Notes: a model not told the origin generated them from the letters alone. A stretch of 64,000 nucleotides of DNA from Sinorhizobium chiapasense (GCF_036488675.1 NZ_CP133149.1:62001-126000), one strand, 5' to 3'. Counted from the stretch's first letter, positions 54,917 to 63,771 are shown. Translations and numbers: made by a program.

Positions 54917-55243
54917 ATGGAACGCGGTCGCTTTCGACATCCAGTCACAATCCTTGTGGGTCTCGGATTTCCAGCTGAGATCCAAGGTGTGAAAGAGGCC
55001 TATGCCTGGCTGAATGAGTGGCCGCCATCGAAGCGCGACCCAACGCACGCCATTGCGCTTAATGCCTGCAGAGCTGCACTTGCGGGCGAGATTGATGTCG
55101 AGACCGCTCGCGGAACGCTTGTCGCCTTCGCTCGACGGGCCAATCTCCTCGCCCCTGACGCCGAGGCGATCGCCGCCGCTAGCAGAGTCGTGCGCCTGAC
55201 GCCGCTTCGCCCGCCGGAGCCGGCACCTCAATGTGATCCGTAG
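54917..55243 (+). CDS. DUF982 protein 2
   Basis: The product has 108 aa. Its core reads HPVTILVGLGFPAEIQGVKE, AYAWLNEWPPSKRDPTH, AIALNACRAALAGEIDVETA and FARRANLL, the DUF982 pattern with a Pro-rich tail. GGAGG lies upstream. It is 36 bases after the HtrA stop, so the two are probably cotranscribed. Function is unknown. Confidence 0.88.
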   Translation: MERGRFRHPVTILVGLGFPAEIQGVKEAYAWLNEWPPSKRDPTHAIALNACRAALAGEIDVETARGTLVAFARRANLLAPDAEAIAAASRVVRLTPLRPPEPAPQCDP

Positions 55244-55256
55244 GACCGAGCAGGTG

Positions 55257-55529
55257 ATGAGCGATATTCGATTTCCCGTTCCGGTGAGATTGCGGCTGAC
55301 CTCCGCCGAGGAGCGAGTTGTCGCCAATTCCTGGGAGGCGCTGGAGTGCCTTCGCGACCAGTGGCCCGAAGGAGCGAGGGGGCGAACCTATCGCGCAGCT
55401 TGTCGGGTCTGCCGCGACGCGCTGGACGGCTGGAGACAACCGCACGAAGCAAGGCGCGCATTCGTGAAGGCGGCACGCCGCGCCGGGCTGCTAGAGCACA
55501 TGGCGTGGATTCCCCGCCAGACAACATGA
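55257..55529 (+). CDS. DUF982 protein 3
   Basis: The product has 90 aa from ATG 55257 (a GTG two codons earlier in another frame is ignored). DUF982 features: VRLRLTSAEERVVANSWEAL, CLRDQWPEGARGRTYRAACR, CRDALDGW and AFVKAARRAGLL. It follows the second DUF982 gene within 14 bases. Function is unknown. Confidence 0.85.
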   Translation: MSDIRFPVPVRLRLTSAEERVVANSWEALECLRDQWPEGARGRTYRAACRVCRDALDGWRQPHEARRAFVKAARRAGLLEHMAWIPRQTT

Positions 55530-55593
55530 GAACGAAGCCGGATTGCCCGCCGCGCAGCGCGTTATTTTCGCCCAACCAAGGGGAGATAGCATT

Positions 55594-55800
55594 ATGTACT
55601 CCAGCAGAGACGTCCATTCCCTTCCACTCTCACCCGATGACCTCAATGTGCTCCAGCGAATACTGGGTCGAGAATTGGAAACTAGACACATCTCAAGCGA
55701 CAGCGACGAAGCGGACATGCTTGCACGAACTCTCATAGAGCTCCTTCAGGCCGGCGTGAGAGGTGAAGATGTTCTGCGCGAAATGGTGAAGGCGGCCTAA
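55594..55800 (+). CDS. Small hypothetical protein
   Basis: The product has 68 aa from ATG 55594 (GGGGAG upstream). It is helical and acidic: SPDDLNVLQRILGRELETRH, ADMLARTLIELLQAGVRGED. No family is certain. It is last in the HtrA-DUF982 run. Confidence 0.72.
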   Translation: MYSSRDVHSLPLSPDDLNVLQRILGRELETRHISSDSDEADMLARTLIELLQAGVRGEDVLREMVKAA

Positions 55801-55823
55801 GGCAAGATCGCGCTCCTGCCGTT

Positions 55824-56215
55824 CTAGGAAGCGGTGCTTCCCGGTAACCGGTCATTAAGGAGTTGAGAAATTGCGGTCGTCAGTTGTGCCATGGCAAAGG
55901 GCTTCTCGATCATGATGCTGTTCGGGACACCTTTTGATGCCCAATCGTGGGCACTGTCTCCACTGACGTAGACAACGGGTATCTCGGAGTCGCACTCCCT
56001 GGCGTGACGTGCGACATCCCAACCATCCGGCGGCTCGCGGAACTGAATATCAGTGATAAGGCCCTGAATGGATGAATCTTCGGCATTCAGGAGCGCTATT
56101 GCCTCCCTGCCACTCGAAACAGCGAGAACACCGAATCCGCCTCAATGAGCGCCTGTTTGAAGTCAAGCAGTAACAGCGTCTCATCCTCCGCCAGAAGTAT
56201 AACGCTGGTTTCCAT
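55824..56215 (-). pseudogene. Single-domain response regulator, frameshifted
   Basis: From ATG 56215 the frame reads METSVILLAEDETLLLLDFK, with the acidic pocket EDE, then breaks after EADS near 56140. The rest in another frame is VLAVSSGREAIALLNAEDSS, LITDIQFREPPDGWDVARHA (phospho-acceptor Asp in LITDIQ), PVVYVSGDSAHDWASKGVPN and IEKPFAMAQLTTAISQLL. Together it is a CheY-like receiver of FixJ/CheY type with no output domain. No histidine kinase is nearby. Confidence 0.8.
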
Positions 56216-56384
56216 TGTAAAGGCCCGGGCATGTCCGACACGGACGAACGCCGGTGGAGGCAAAAGGTTCCTTTTAGGTAAAGATGCTCGCGATACGGCG
56301 CCTCGGGTGTGAAGAGACGACGTACCGGCCGGTCTTTCAGGGAGGCGGAAACGGCTTCCGTGTTTGAGGTCAACGGCTGCCATG

Positions 56385-56409
56385 GCCCCTGAACATTAAA
56401 GGGGCACAG
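56385..56409 (+). repeat. 25-bp inverted repeat, left copy
   Basis: GCCCCTGAACATTAAAGGGG with cacag following; it is complementary to 57423-57447 in 24 of 25 bases. Each copy also contains its own small stem (GCCCCT/AGGGGC). The pair brackets the truncated FGE gene. Confidence 0.7.
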
Positions 56410-57062
56410 ATAAGCGACCACTACAACTGGTGGTCTATGTCCGCGGCGCCAACTGGCGCCATCCACGTGGTTCGGCGAGTTCAATCAGGAAGCTCGGCGA
56501 CCACCCCGTCGTGCACGTGGCAAACGACGATGTCGTAGCCTATGCCAGATGGGCAGGCAAGGAGCTGCCGACCGAAGCGGAACGGGAGTTTGCCGCTCGG
56601 GGCGGCCTTGACGGCGCCGAATACGTCTGGGGCGACGAGTTCACTTCAGGAGGCAATCACATGGCCAATACTTGGCAAGGAGACTTCCCGTACCGGAACA
56701 CCTTGGCCGACGGCTTCGAATATACCGCGCCGGTCGGCTCGTTCCCGGCCCACGGCTATGGACTATACGACATGGCAGGCAATGTCTGGCAATGGACGAC
56801 CGACTGGTACCAGGATCACTGCCGGATCGAGAGCCCCTGCTGCACTGCAGCCAACCCGCGCGGTGGCGAGCGCGAGGGGAGCTATGACCAGCTCCAGCCG
56901 AACGTGAGGATTCCGCGCAAGGTCACCAAGGGCGGCTCGCATCTTTGCGCGCCCAACTACTGCCGACGTTACCGGCCCGCGGCACGGATGGCGCAGCCCA
57001 TCGATACCTCCATCTCGCATCTTGGATTTCGCTGCATCGTGCGGCCGGAGAGCGGAGAGTGA
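56410..57062 (+). pseudogene. Formylglycine-generating-enzyme-type (FGE-sulfatase) gene, 5' truncated
   Basis: About 210 residues match the C-terminal two thirds of an FGE: VRGANWRHPRGS, GDHPVVHVANDDVVAYARWA, ELPTEAEREFAARGG, YDMAGNVWQWTTDWYQ, then GGSHLCAPNYCRRYRPAARM and LGFRCI. Both copper/active-site cysteines of the C-x4-C motif are kept. The N-terminal region with the FxMG block is missing, with a possible frame change near 56430. FGE converts a sulfatase Cys to formylglycine. The left edge coincides with a 25-bp inverted-repeat copy. Confidence 0.85.
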
Positions 57063-57422
57063 TAATGGTTAACGTGCAAACCGCATTCAGATTTCAGAGA
57101 GGTGCCGGCTGCTGGTCGGCATCGGTACTGATTACGTGCGGCAACGTCCGCCTCGGGTCACGATTTACTGCAGAGCCGTCGCGTGGAAGGGCTGATCCGG
57201 GTCGGCCGCGGTTGCCGGAAGGAGCCTCTCGTGGGATTTTGCCCATTCCACAAACGACCGCGTGAGCGCCGGACGATCGAAGCGGAAAAGTGGCGCTGTT
57301 TTTGCCCTCGCTCCTGTCGTAGAGGGTGGTGCACCGCTCGCCAGCCGTTTACGACTTGCCTATGGGCACGCATCTCCAAGAGAACACGCCGTCTTTCGCC
57401 TCCTGACTTTGCTACCGTATAC
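57063..57422. other. No supported gene; transposon right-end DNA
   Basis: No coding region is supported. It holds an internal degenerate copy of the transposon end (57230-57260). Confidence 0.5.
57230..57260 (-). repeat. Internal copy of a Tn3-family end
   Basis: Read on the minus strand it gives GGTCGTTTGTGGAATGGGC then aaaatcccacg. Fourteen bases (GGTCGTTTGTGGAA) are identical to the right terminal repeat, and the orientation is the same. It suggests a nested or shortened older element. Confidence 0.65.
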
Positions 57423-57447
57423 CTGTGCCCCTCTAATGTTCAGGGGC
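57423..57447 (+). repeat. 25-bp inverted repeat, right copy
   Basis: CTGTGCCCCTCTAATGTTCA with ggggc following; complementary to 56385-56409 except for one base. It abuts the right terminal repeat. Confidence 0.7.
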
Positions 57448-57449
57448 GT

Positions 57450-57487
57450 GCCATGCGGATATATCGCCCCCTTCCACAAACGACCCC
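57450..57487 (-). repeat. Tn3-family right terminal inverted repeat
   Basis: On the minus strand it reads GGGGTCGTTTGTGGAAGGGG then gcgatatatcc. It matches the left end at 25 of the first 28 bases. Confidence 0.85.
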
Positions 57488-57492
57488 ATTAT
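57488..57492. repeat. Target-site duplication, right copy (ATTAT)
   Basis: Direct copy of ATTAT at 43475-43479. Confidence 0.85.
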
Positions 57493-57546
57493 GTCGGCGG
57501 CGGCGTCCCATATCGAACATTGCCGAACACGCCAGCCCTCATCAGC

Positions 57547-57564
57547 GTTATGTTATAACAAATC
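57547..57564. promoter_or_regulatory. Candidate Zur-box-like palindrome
   Basis: GTTATGTTATAACAAATC is close to the alphaproteobacterial zinc-uptake-regulator operator (ATGTTATAACAT core). No zinc gene follows it; it lies outside the transposon and may be left from a deleted neighbour. Confidence 0.4.
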
Positions 57565-57592
57565 GCATAACATACCTTATGGAACTATCCGG

Positions 57593-58000
57593 TCATTTGC
57601 GACGTGTTGCTGCGCCCGTTCCATCCTCGACGACGCCGCTATACCAGGCCCTGATAATGCTCAGCAATGTGTCACGTAACGTGTTGCCCGCCAACGCGGC
57701 ATCCAGCGCCTCGACATCGGGGTATCCATCCCTTTTGACCATCTCGGCGAGTTTGCCGAAATTCTCGACAAAGGCGGCATCCTTGGCCGAAAGCGCCGCA
57801 TAGAGCTGGCTGCCAATGGCTTCGTCAAGATTGACGTGCCCGGGCGCGAGCCGGCAAAAAGACATAAAACCAGAGAGGGTATCACTCGTGGAAGCAACCG
57901 CCAGGGCCGATCCAGGAAAGGCCGGCAATAGGCTCAGCCCGATAACGGATATGCCTGAGTTCAGCAGCAATTGCCGCCGTGACATCAACGTCTTTCCCAC
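57593..58000 (-). CDS. Sugar/gluconate dehydrogenase small subunit, C-terminally truncated
   Basis: The product has 135 aa. It carries a Tat-like signal (MSRRQLLLNSGISVIGLSLL), the family block GFMSFCRLAPGHVNLDEAIG, LYAALSAKDAAFVENF and ends LLSIIRAWYSGVVEDGTGAA. The usual C terminus, with the aromatic TYxxALMY and PTYAFNGPGWW blocks, is missing. It is the membrane-exported small subunit of the FAD sugar dehydrogenase complex; the large subunit is absent, so it is likely non-functional. Confidence 0.82.
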   Translation of the reverse strand: MGKTLMSRRQLLLNSGISVIGLSLLPAFPGSALAVASTSDTLSGFMSFCRLAPGHVNLDEAIGSQLYAALSAKDAAFVENFGKLAEMVKRDGYPDVEALDAALAGNTLRDTLLSIIRAWYSGVVEDGTGAATRRK

Positions 58001-58178
58001 ATTTCGTGTTCCTCATCTTTTTGCGGCTCCGAAGTGGAGTCGCTATGCACCGATTGATTCACCTCCCACTTCGCGCTTTTAAGTTGCCAACAAAGTCGAT
58101 GACTGATCCGCGGTTCGTTGGGCCAATGGATTCTTCCAACGGAGAGAGGTCGCCTGCGTCGGTACACCCGCCAGGTAA

Positions 58179-58517
58179 TCACTTCTGGTCCGCGAGCGGA
58201 CGTAGCGTTCCGGAAAGCCGGTAGAAATCCGATTGCGGGGTGGTGAAGAAGGTCAGCGAAGAGCCCCTCTCGAAATTGTCGACATGCACGACGGTCGAGC
58301 CGTCGGCTTCCTGCCAGGAAATGACGTAGGTGCCACCGTCGAGTTCCTTCCATTCAAAGGCGACTTCCGCAGTGGCGCCCTTGAGCGGGCCGTCGGTGAT
58401 CTCATAGGTGAGGCTGTTCTTTTCGCCGGAATAGGCGTTGGTGGCGACGAGATCGCCATAGTCGACTTCAAAGGTTCGGCCTGCAAAGGGAAAGGCGAAC
58501 ATTGGGGATATTTCCAT
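58179..58517 (-). CDS. MoaF-related small protein
   Basis: The product has 112 aa. It has beta-rich blocks FAFPFAGRTFEVDYGDLVAT, SLTYEITDGPLKGATAEVAF, DGGTYVISWQEADGSTVVHV and DNFERGSSLTFFTTP, a lipocalin-like MoaF-type pattern. I recall this as a small partner of aldo-keto reductase clusters. The assignment is moderate. It is last in the minus operon. Confidence 0.65.
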   Translation of the reverse strand: MEISPMFAFPFAGRTFEVDYGDLVATNAYSGEKNSLTYEITDGPLKGATAEVAFEWKELDGGTYVISWQEADGSTVVHVDNFERGSSLTFFTTPQSDFYRLSGTLRPLADQK

Positions 58518-58574
58518 TGACGATCAGGGGTTGAGAAAATGAAGGGAGAGGCGGACGCCCCTCCCCTCCGGATA

Positions 58575-59408
58575 TCAGGCAGCCTTGTCCCATACCGGCG
58601 CTAGGCCGTCCGGCGACACGATACGGCCGCCGGGAACAGCCAGTGCATGGATGGCGGCCATTTCATCGGCCGAGAGTGCGAAGTCGAAAATCGCGAAGTT
58701 TTCGGCGGCGCGGGCCTCGCCGACCGTCTTGGACAGCGCGATGACGCCCTCCTGCTGAACAAGCCAGCGCAGCACCACTTGCGCGACCGACTTGCCGTGC
58801 TTGGCGCCAATGTCCTTGAGGACGGAGTCGTTAAAGACCTTGCCGTCGGCCATGCCGTAGTAGCCAGTGATCGACATGCCAGCCTTCTTCGCAGCTGCAA
58901 TCACAACATCCTGATTCAGATAGGGATGGTACTCGATCTGGTTGGTCACGATCGGGGCCTGCGAGAGCTTGACCGACCCGGCCATCAAGTCGGTGTTGAA
59001 GTTGGAAACGCCGATATGGCGGACCTTGCCGGCTTGCTTCACCTCGTTCAGCGCGCCGATCTGCTCGGCAAGCGAAACCGCTTCGTTCGGCCAGTGCAGT
59101 AGCAGCAGGTCGACATAATCGGTCTTCAGCTTCTTCAGGCTCTCATCGACGGATTTGATGAAGGCGTCGTGCCCGTAGTTCTCGACCCAGACCTTGGTGG
59201 TCAGGAAGATATCGCCACGAGCCACGCCGGAGTTGACGATGGCTTCGCCGACTTCCGCTTCATTGCCATAGATCTGCGCGGTATCGACATGGCGGAAACC
59301 GACCTTCAGGGCATGGGGAACGATCCTGAGCACGTCGGCGCCAGGTACGCGGAAGGTGCCGAAGCCGAGGGCCGGAATGGTGGCGCCATTGGCGGTTACA
59401 TTATGCAT
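58575..59408 (-). CDS. Aldo/keto reductase
   Basis: The product has 277 aa from ATG 59408. The catalytic tetrad is visible: Asp and Tyr in HVDTAQIYGNE, Lys in LTTKVW, His in LLLLHWP. The NADPH-binding end is KSVAQVVLRWLVQQEGVIAL then SKTVGEARAAENFAIF. It reduces aldehydes such as methylglyoxal. It is in an operon with an LLM oxidoreductase and an MFS exporter, probably a detoxification set under the LysR regulator. Confidence 0.93.
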   Translation of the reverse strand: MHNVTANGATIPALGFGTFRVPGADVLRIVPHALKVGFRHVDTAQIYGNEAEVGEAIVNSGVARGDIFLTTKVWVENYGHDAFIKSVDESLKKLKTDYVDLLLLHWPNEAVSLAEQIGALNEVKQAGKVRHIGVSNFNTDLMAGSVKLSQAPIVTNQIEYHPYLNQDVVIAAAKKAGMSITGYYGMADGKVFNDSVLKDIGAKHGKSVAQVVLRWLVQQEGVIALSKTVGEARAAENFAIFDFALSADEMAAIHALAVPGGRIVSPDGLAPVWDKAA

Positions 59409-59422
59409 TGGTTGCTCCTTGG

Positions 59423-60451
59423 TTATTCCGCAGCGGTCTTCGCTGGGGAGGATTGGCGGTTGAGGGCAGGCAGGACATCGCGCGACAATTCGTCGATTAC
59501 CTCGTTGAGCGGCCGCCGCGAAGGCCGCAGCAGAAGTGCAAGATGGTCGACGCCGGCGTCCTCCAGCGCATGCAGGTGGTCGATGAAGGCGTTGCGCCCA
59601 ATACGGGCACCGAAGCGGCGCGGCGTTGGCTGATCGTCTGGATCGTCGGCCAGATCGAGGTGGAAGGCGCTGACGAAAGCGCCGCGCGGCAGGCCGAGGG
59701 CTTTGCGGGCAGTGGTCCAATCGCGCGCCTGGGCGGCGAGCCGCTCCACCCCGTTAGGATAGACGAACCGCCCCTGCATGTTGGCGGCGATCCAGTCCGG
59801 CGACTGGCGGCCCTGCCCGGCGATGATCATTGGGATCTGGGGTTGCTGCGGCTTCGGCAGCAGGTCGAGGCTTGGTTCGATCCGGCCGTCGCCGAGCGGC
59901 AGACCACCGGTCTTCCAGGCATCGTGCAGATAGGAGACGGCGCCGCGGAAGGCTTCGCCGCGGCCCTCGAAGTCACGACCGAGCAGCGGATACTCCACCG
60001 GCCGGTCGCCGGATGCGACGCCGAGGATCAGGCGCCCGCCCGACAGCTTGTCGACGGAAGCGGCCGCCTTGGCGACCATCATCGGATGACGCAGCGGCAG
60101 AACGACGGCTGCCGTGCCCAGGGCTATATTCTCGGTAATTCCGGCGAGGAACCCGAGATTCACGAACGGATCGTAGACGGAGCCGGCATCGCCGAAATTG
60201 TTCGGATCGAACACCGGCACGTCGCGCATCCAGACGGCGGCAAAACCGGAACGGTCGACCTGGCGCACGAGATCGGGATAGTGGTGAGTGAGATCGGGAA
60301 CACCGAAGGGACGGCCTTCCTTTACGCGCAGCCCTTCCCGCTCCGGGGACCAGTCGTTGTCGAGCGGAAGCTCGACGCCGAGCGTCAGGCCGCCTTCCGG
60401 CTTGCGGATGCGGTCGAGCGCAAAGAACTGGCCTGCGTTGAACGTAGACAT
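59423..60451 (-). CDS. LLM-class flavin-dependent oxidoreductase
   Basis: The product has 342 aa of the luciferase-like monooxygenase TIM-barrel family: GFAAVWMRDVPVFDPNNFGD, ALGTAAVVLPLRHPMMVAKA, LDKLSGGRLILGVASGDRP and PQIPMIIAGQGRQSPDWIA. It uses FMN or F420-type cofactor; the substrate is unknown. It is 14 bases before the aldo/keto reductase. Confidence 0.92.
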   Translation of the reverse strand: MSTFNAGQFFALDRIRKPEGGLTLGVELPLDNDWSPEREGLRVKEGRPFGVPDLTHHYPDLVRQVDRSGFAAVWMRDVPVFDPNNFGDAGSVYDPFVNLGFLAGITENIALGTAAVVLPLRHPMMVAKAAASVDKLSGGRLILGVASGDRPVEYPLLGRDFEGRGEAFRGAVSYLHDAWKTGGLPLGDGRIEPSLDLLPKPQQPQIPMIIAGQGRQSPDWIAANMQGRFVYPNGVERLAAQARDWTTARKALGLPRGAFVSAFHLDLADDPDDQPTPRRFGARIGRNAFIDHLHALEDAGVDHLALLLRPSRRPLNEVIDELSRDVLPALNRQSSPAKTAAE

Positions 60452-60517
60452 AAGAATTCTCCGGGATGAGGCTTGATTGGGCAGGCCCGACGCTGATCGC
60501 GCCGGGCCTGCCAGACA

Positions 60518-61699
60518 TTAGGCGGCCTTCAGGACCGGAGCCGCACGGCGATCGAGGGCGCCGCTCCACATGGTCAGGAACAGCGCGACGACAACAAGGA
60601 TGGCGCCGACCCAGGGGGTCGCACCGAGACCCAGCGGCGATTCGACGACCAGGCCGCCCAACCATGCGCCGATGGCGATGCCGAGGTTGAAGGCGGCGAT
60701 GTTGAGCGCGGAGGCGACGTCGACCGCGCCGGGACGGTGTTCCTTGGCGAGCTGCACTACATAGAGCTGCAGGCCTGGCACGTTGCCGAACTGAAGGAAG
60801 CCGAGCGCCGCAAGGGTGATGATCGCCAGCACCGGCGAGACAGCGGTGAAGGTCAGGATGACCAGCACGATGGCTTGCAGGACGAAGAGGCCTATCAGCG
60901 CCTTAACCGGATTGCTGTTGGCGATCTTGCCGCCTGCGATATTGCCGATGGCGATGGCGATGCCGTAGAGAACGAGGATCAGGCTGACGCTCTGCTCGGA
61001 AAAGCCGGTGATTTCCTGCAGGATCGGCGCCAGGAAGGTGAAGGCTACGAAGCTGCCGCCGTAACCGAGCGCCGTCATGGCGAAGACGATCAGCAGACGG
61101 CCGGAGCCGAGAACGCGGATCTGGTCCATGAGGCTTGCGGGCGGCGCTTTCTTGAGCGTGTTCGGCAAAAGGGCGGCGATGCCGGCGAGAGCGACGACGC
61201 CGAGGGCGGCAACGGCCCAGAAGGTCGCACGCCAGCCGAAGACCTGGCCGATATAGGTGCCGAGCGGAACGCCGGTGACGATGGCGACGGTCAGGCCCGT
61301 GAACATCATGGCGATGGCCGAGGCGCGGCGGTTTTCCGGCACCAGATCGGCGGCGATGGTCGAACCGACGGAGAAGAAGACGCCGTGGGCGAAGGCGGCC
61401 AGCACGCGGGCGACGAGCAGAAGCTCATAACTCGGCGACAGGGCCGCAACGGTGTTGCCGATGATGAACAGGGCCATCAGGCCGAGCAGCAGCGGCTTTC
61501 TTTCGATCTTGCCGGTCAGAGCCGTGAGAATCGGCGCGCCGAAGGTGACGCCGAGCGCATAGACGCTGACGATCAAGCCGGCGAGCGGCAGGGTGATGTT
61601 GAGGTCGTTCGCAACCGTCGGCAAAAGCCCGACGATCACGAACTCGGTAGTGCCGATCGCGTAGGCCGCAATCGTCAAGGCAAAAATTGCTAAAGGCAT
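60518..61699 (-). CDS. MFS transporter, DHA1 type
   Basis: The product has 393 aa with 12 membrane helices. The first block PLAIFALTIAAYAIGTTEFV, then GLLPTVANDLNITLPLAGLI, the motif A-like loop GKIERKPLLLG, and PENRRASAIAMMFTGLTVAI are those of AraJ/YdhP-type drug or sugar efflux proteins. It faces the LysR gene across a 156-base operator region and is the first gene of its operon. Confidence 0.93.
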   Translation of the reverse strand: MPLAIFALTIAAYAIGTTEFVIVGLLPTVANDLNITLPLAGLIVSVYALGVTFGAPILTALTGKIERKPLLLGLMALFIIGNTVAALSPSYELLLVARVLAAFAHGVFFSVGSTIAADLVPENRRASAIAMMFTGLTVAIVTGVPLGTYIGQVFGWRATFWAVAALGVVALAGIAALLPNTLKKAPPASLMDQIRVLGSGRLLIVFAMTALGYGGSFVAFTFLAPILQEITGFSEQSVSLILVLYGIAIAIGNIAGGKIANSNPVKALIGLFVLQAIVLVILTFTAVSPVLAIITLAALGFLQFGNVPGLQLYVVQLAKEHRPGAVDVASALNIAAFNLGIAIGAWLGGLVVESPLGLGATPWVGAILVVVALFLTMWSGALDRRAAPVLKAA

Positions 61700-61821
61700 G
61701 ACAGATTCCTCTCCCTCGCCATCGGTCGAGGGCGTTGGAGACAGCCGCGCTGTCAGGTGGAGTGATTGGTGAACGCAATATGGTCAAAGAGAGCTTGCGT
61801 GATAATTAGGAGTGCTGGATA

Positions 61822-61835
61822 AATTCCTTTGAATT
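61822..61835. promoter_or_regulatory. Candidate LysR operator
   Basis: AATTCCTTTGAATT is a short palindrome in the divergent 156-base gap; overlapping it is the 12-mer GAATTGAATTCA (61831-61842), which recurs at 63679-63690 upstream of the alcohol dehydrogenase gene. Confidence 0.4.
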
Positions 61836-61855
61836 GAATTCACAGGACGGGGCAG

Positions 61856-62779
61856 ATGGACAATCGCGCTGGTGAAATGGAAGTATTTGTAAGTGCTGCG
61901 GAATTGCAGAGTTTTTCGGCTGCAGGACGGCGGTTGAGGCTCTCCCCATCGGCGGTCAGCAAGCTCATCACCCGGATCGAGGACCGGCTCGGAACACGTC
62001 TGCTCGTGCGTTCAACCCGGACAATGACGCTGACGCCGGAAGGCGAAGTCTATTTGTTGAGAGCCCGGCGAATTCTGGCAGAGATCGCAGAAACCGAGCA
62101 GATTGTTGCAGGTGGTGGAAAATTGATGCCGAGGGGGTTGCTTCGGGTTAACGCTTCCGTTGGCTTTGGTGAACGTTATCTCCTCCCCTTGGTACCAGCG
62201 TTCCTGGACCTCTATCCCGAAGTTCAACTCGATATTTCGCTGACTGATGGCATCATAGGACTGATTGAAGAGCGTACAGATATCGCCATCCGCTCCGGCG
62301 CAATGGACGACTCATCGCTGAAAGCACGGAAACTTTTGGAGAGTCGACGGGTCATCGTCGCTTCTCCGTCCTACCTCGAAACGCACGGCATACCAGAAGC
62401 GCCTGGGGATCTTGCAAGCCACAATTGCTTCAGTTTCAACTTCCGGCGCAGCCTCAACGAGTGGCCGTTCCGGAATCCAGGATCAACAGAGATCTATCGC
62501 CTCCCTGTTTCCGGCAACAGCTCGGTCAACAGTGGCATGATCATGCGCCGACTCTGTCTTGCCGGTAGCGGCTTGGGTCGCGTGGGCCAATTCCATGTTC
62601 AGCCGGACATCGACGCAGGTTTATTGGTTCCAGTCTTGGAGGACTATAATCCTGAAGACATCGAATTGATTCATGCCGTTTTCGCTGGGCACGAGCATCT
62701 CGCGGCCCGCATCCGCGCGTTCATAGACTTCCTGGTAGAATATGTCGGTAAGGACCAAACATGGGAGCCAATCCCGTGA
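61856..62779 (+). CDS. LysR-family transcriptional regulator
   Basis: The product has 307 aa. An N-terminal winged HTH (MEVFVSAAELQSFSAAGRRL, SPSAVSKLITRIEDRLGTRL) is followed by the effector domain (LRVNASVGFGERYLLPLVPA). It resembles the LysR activators/repressors that control adjacent MFS and oxidoreductase genes. It is divergent from the MFS operon, so it probably controls it. Confidence 0.95.
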   Translation: MDNRAGEMEVFVSAAELQSFSAAGRRLRLSPSAVSKLITRIEDRLGTRLLVRSTRTMTLTPEGEVYLLRARRILAEIAETEQIVAGGGKLMPRGLLRVNASVGFGERYLLPLVPAFLDLYPEVQLDISLTDGIIGLIEERTDIAIRSGAMDDSSLKARKLLESRRVIVASPSYLETHGIPEAPGDLASHNCFSFNFRRSLNEWPFRNPGSTEIYRLPVSGNSSVNSGMIMRRLCLAGSGLGRVGQFHVQPDIDAGLLVPVLEDYNPEDIELIHAVFAGHEHLAARIRAFIDFLVEYVGKDQTWEPIP

Positions 62780-63206
62780 TGTGTTCCTGTCGTTCCTGAA
62801 GATATCCCTAAGGTCACGCTGACAGTTTTGCGAATCTTGGTCCTGCGGGTTGGGGGGTGCCGACGAGAATTCCGGCACGCATGTTCGGCTCATACGAGCC
62901 GCGGATCCGGCTTTTCTTTTCACAGACGAAGCGCGGCAGCGGTCGCCTGCGCGATCGCGTCGCCGTTCGCATGGCCGTGCGTGAATTGGGCCTGTTTCTC
63001 GGAGTGATCGAGTGTGACCCAGAAGGATGCGACGTGAATACGTTCGGTCTGTGATGCCGCAGTTACACGAAACCCAGAACCTTTCAAGATCGCTGAATTT
63101 TCTCGATCACTGATGGCGGAGATGCCCCCTTCGGCCGGCATCGACGTATGATGCCTGCTCGGCGCCGTGTGGCGCTCACGAGGGAAAGGCAGACGACTGC
63201 AGGCAT
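62780..63206. other. No supported gene
   Basis: Two opposite-strand frames are open (62857-63054 plus; 62920-63228 minus) but neither has a recognisable motif or a good start. The minus frame ends in a tidy alanine-rich helix, so a small unknown gene is not excluded. Confidence 0.4.
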
Positions 63207-63446
63207 ATCGTTGCGATCGACCTCGCAAGCGGACCTTCAGGTCTGCGCAACGGATGGCGCCGGTGCGGTTCTATTCAACGGCTCCTTCCGCGGGCGCGAT
63301 TACAGCAGTTTCTGAGTGAGCAGCCACCTTGCGTCATGGCGATAGAAGCCTGTACCACCACTCACTTCTGGGGTCAGCTCGCTCAAAGTCCCGGCCATGA
63401 TGTACGGCTGATCGCACCAATCCACGTGAAGCCTTTCGTGAAACTG
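63207..63446 (+). pseudogene. IS110-family transposase N-terminal remnant
   Basis: The text IVAIDLA (DEDD catalytic start), then LQVCATDGAGAVLFNG in a second frame, and QQFLSEQPPCVMAIEACTTT, GHDVRLIAPIHVKPFVK in the first, follow the N-terminal domain of IS110 transposases. At least two frame changes are present and the rest of the gene is not visible. It is an inactive remnant. Confidence 0.78.
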
Positions 63447-63771
63447 CGCTCCTCGTCTTCATGATCCCGGAATGCGCCAGCGGCCTCCTCACCCCGAAGC
63501 AGTCTCGCATCGCCGTTGACCACGTCCTCGGATAGCCAACCGCGTTGCCAAAACTGTGGCGACCCGCTGCGCGGCTCGCCAGTAAGTTCGGCGCTTCCTA
63601 TCGAAAGCTACTGATTAGGTGGATTCGTTGCGGGTCCTAAGGATCGTGTGGTCGAGGCTCGGCGCGCCTGAGATTGGTGAATTGAATTCATAACAGTTGA
63701 TGCGGTTACGCATATTATCCCTGCCACCGATGGGATGTATTCATGAACCAGTTCCATGCATGGAGGGACCA
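63447..63771. other. No supported gene; promoter region of next gene
   Basis: No gene is seen. It contains the 12-mer GAATTGAATTCA (63679-63690) shared with the lysR-mfs region and GGAGGG (63762-63767), the ribosome site for the next gene. Confidence 0.45.

Noticed and set aside
60737..61693. 318-aa plus-strand open frame
   Set aside because: Antisense to the MFS transporter; very charged low-complexity product.
62857..63228. Opposing small open frames after lysR
   Set aside because: No ribosome site, no motif; left as unassigned DNA.
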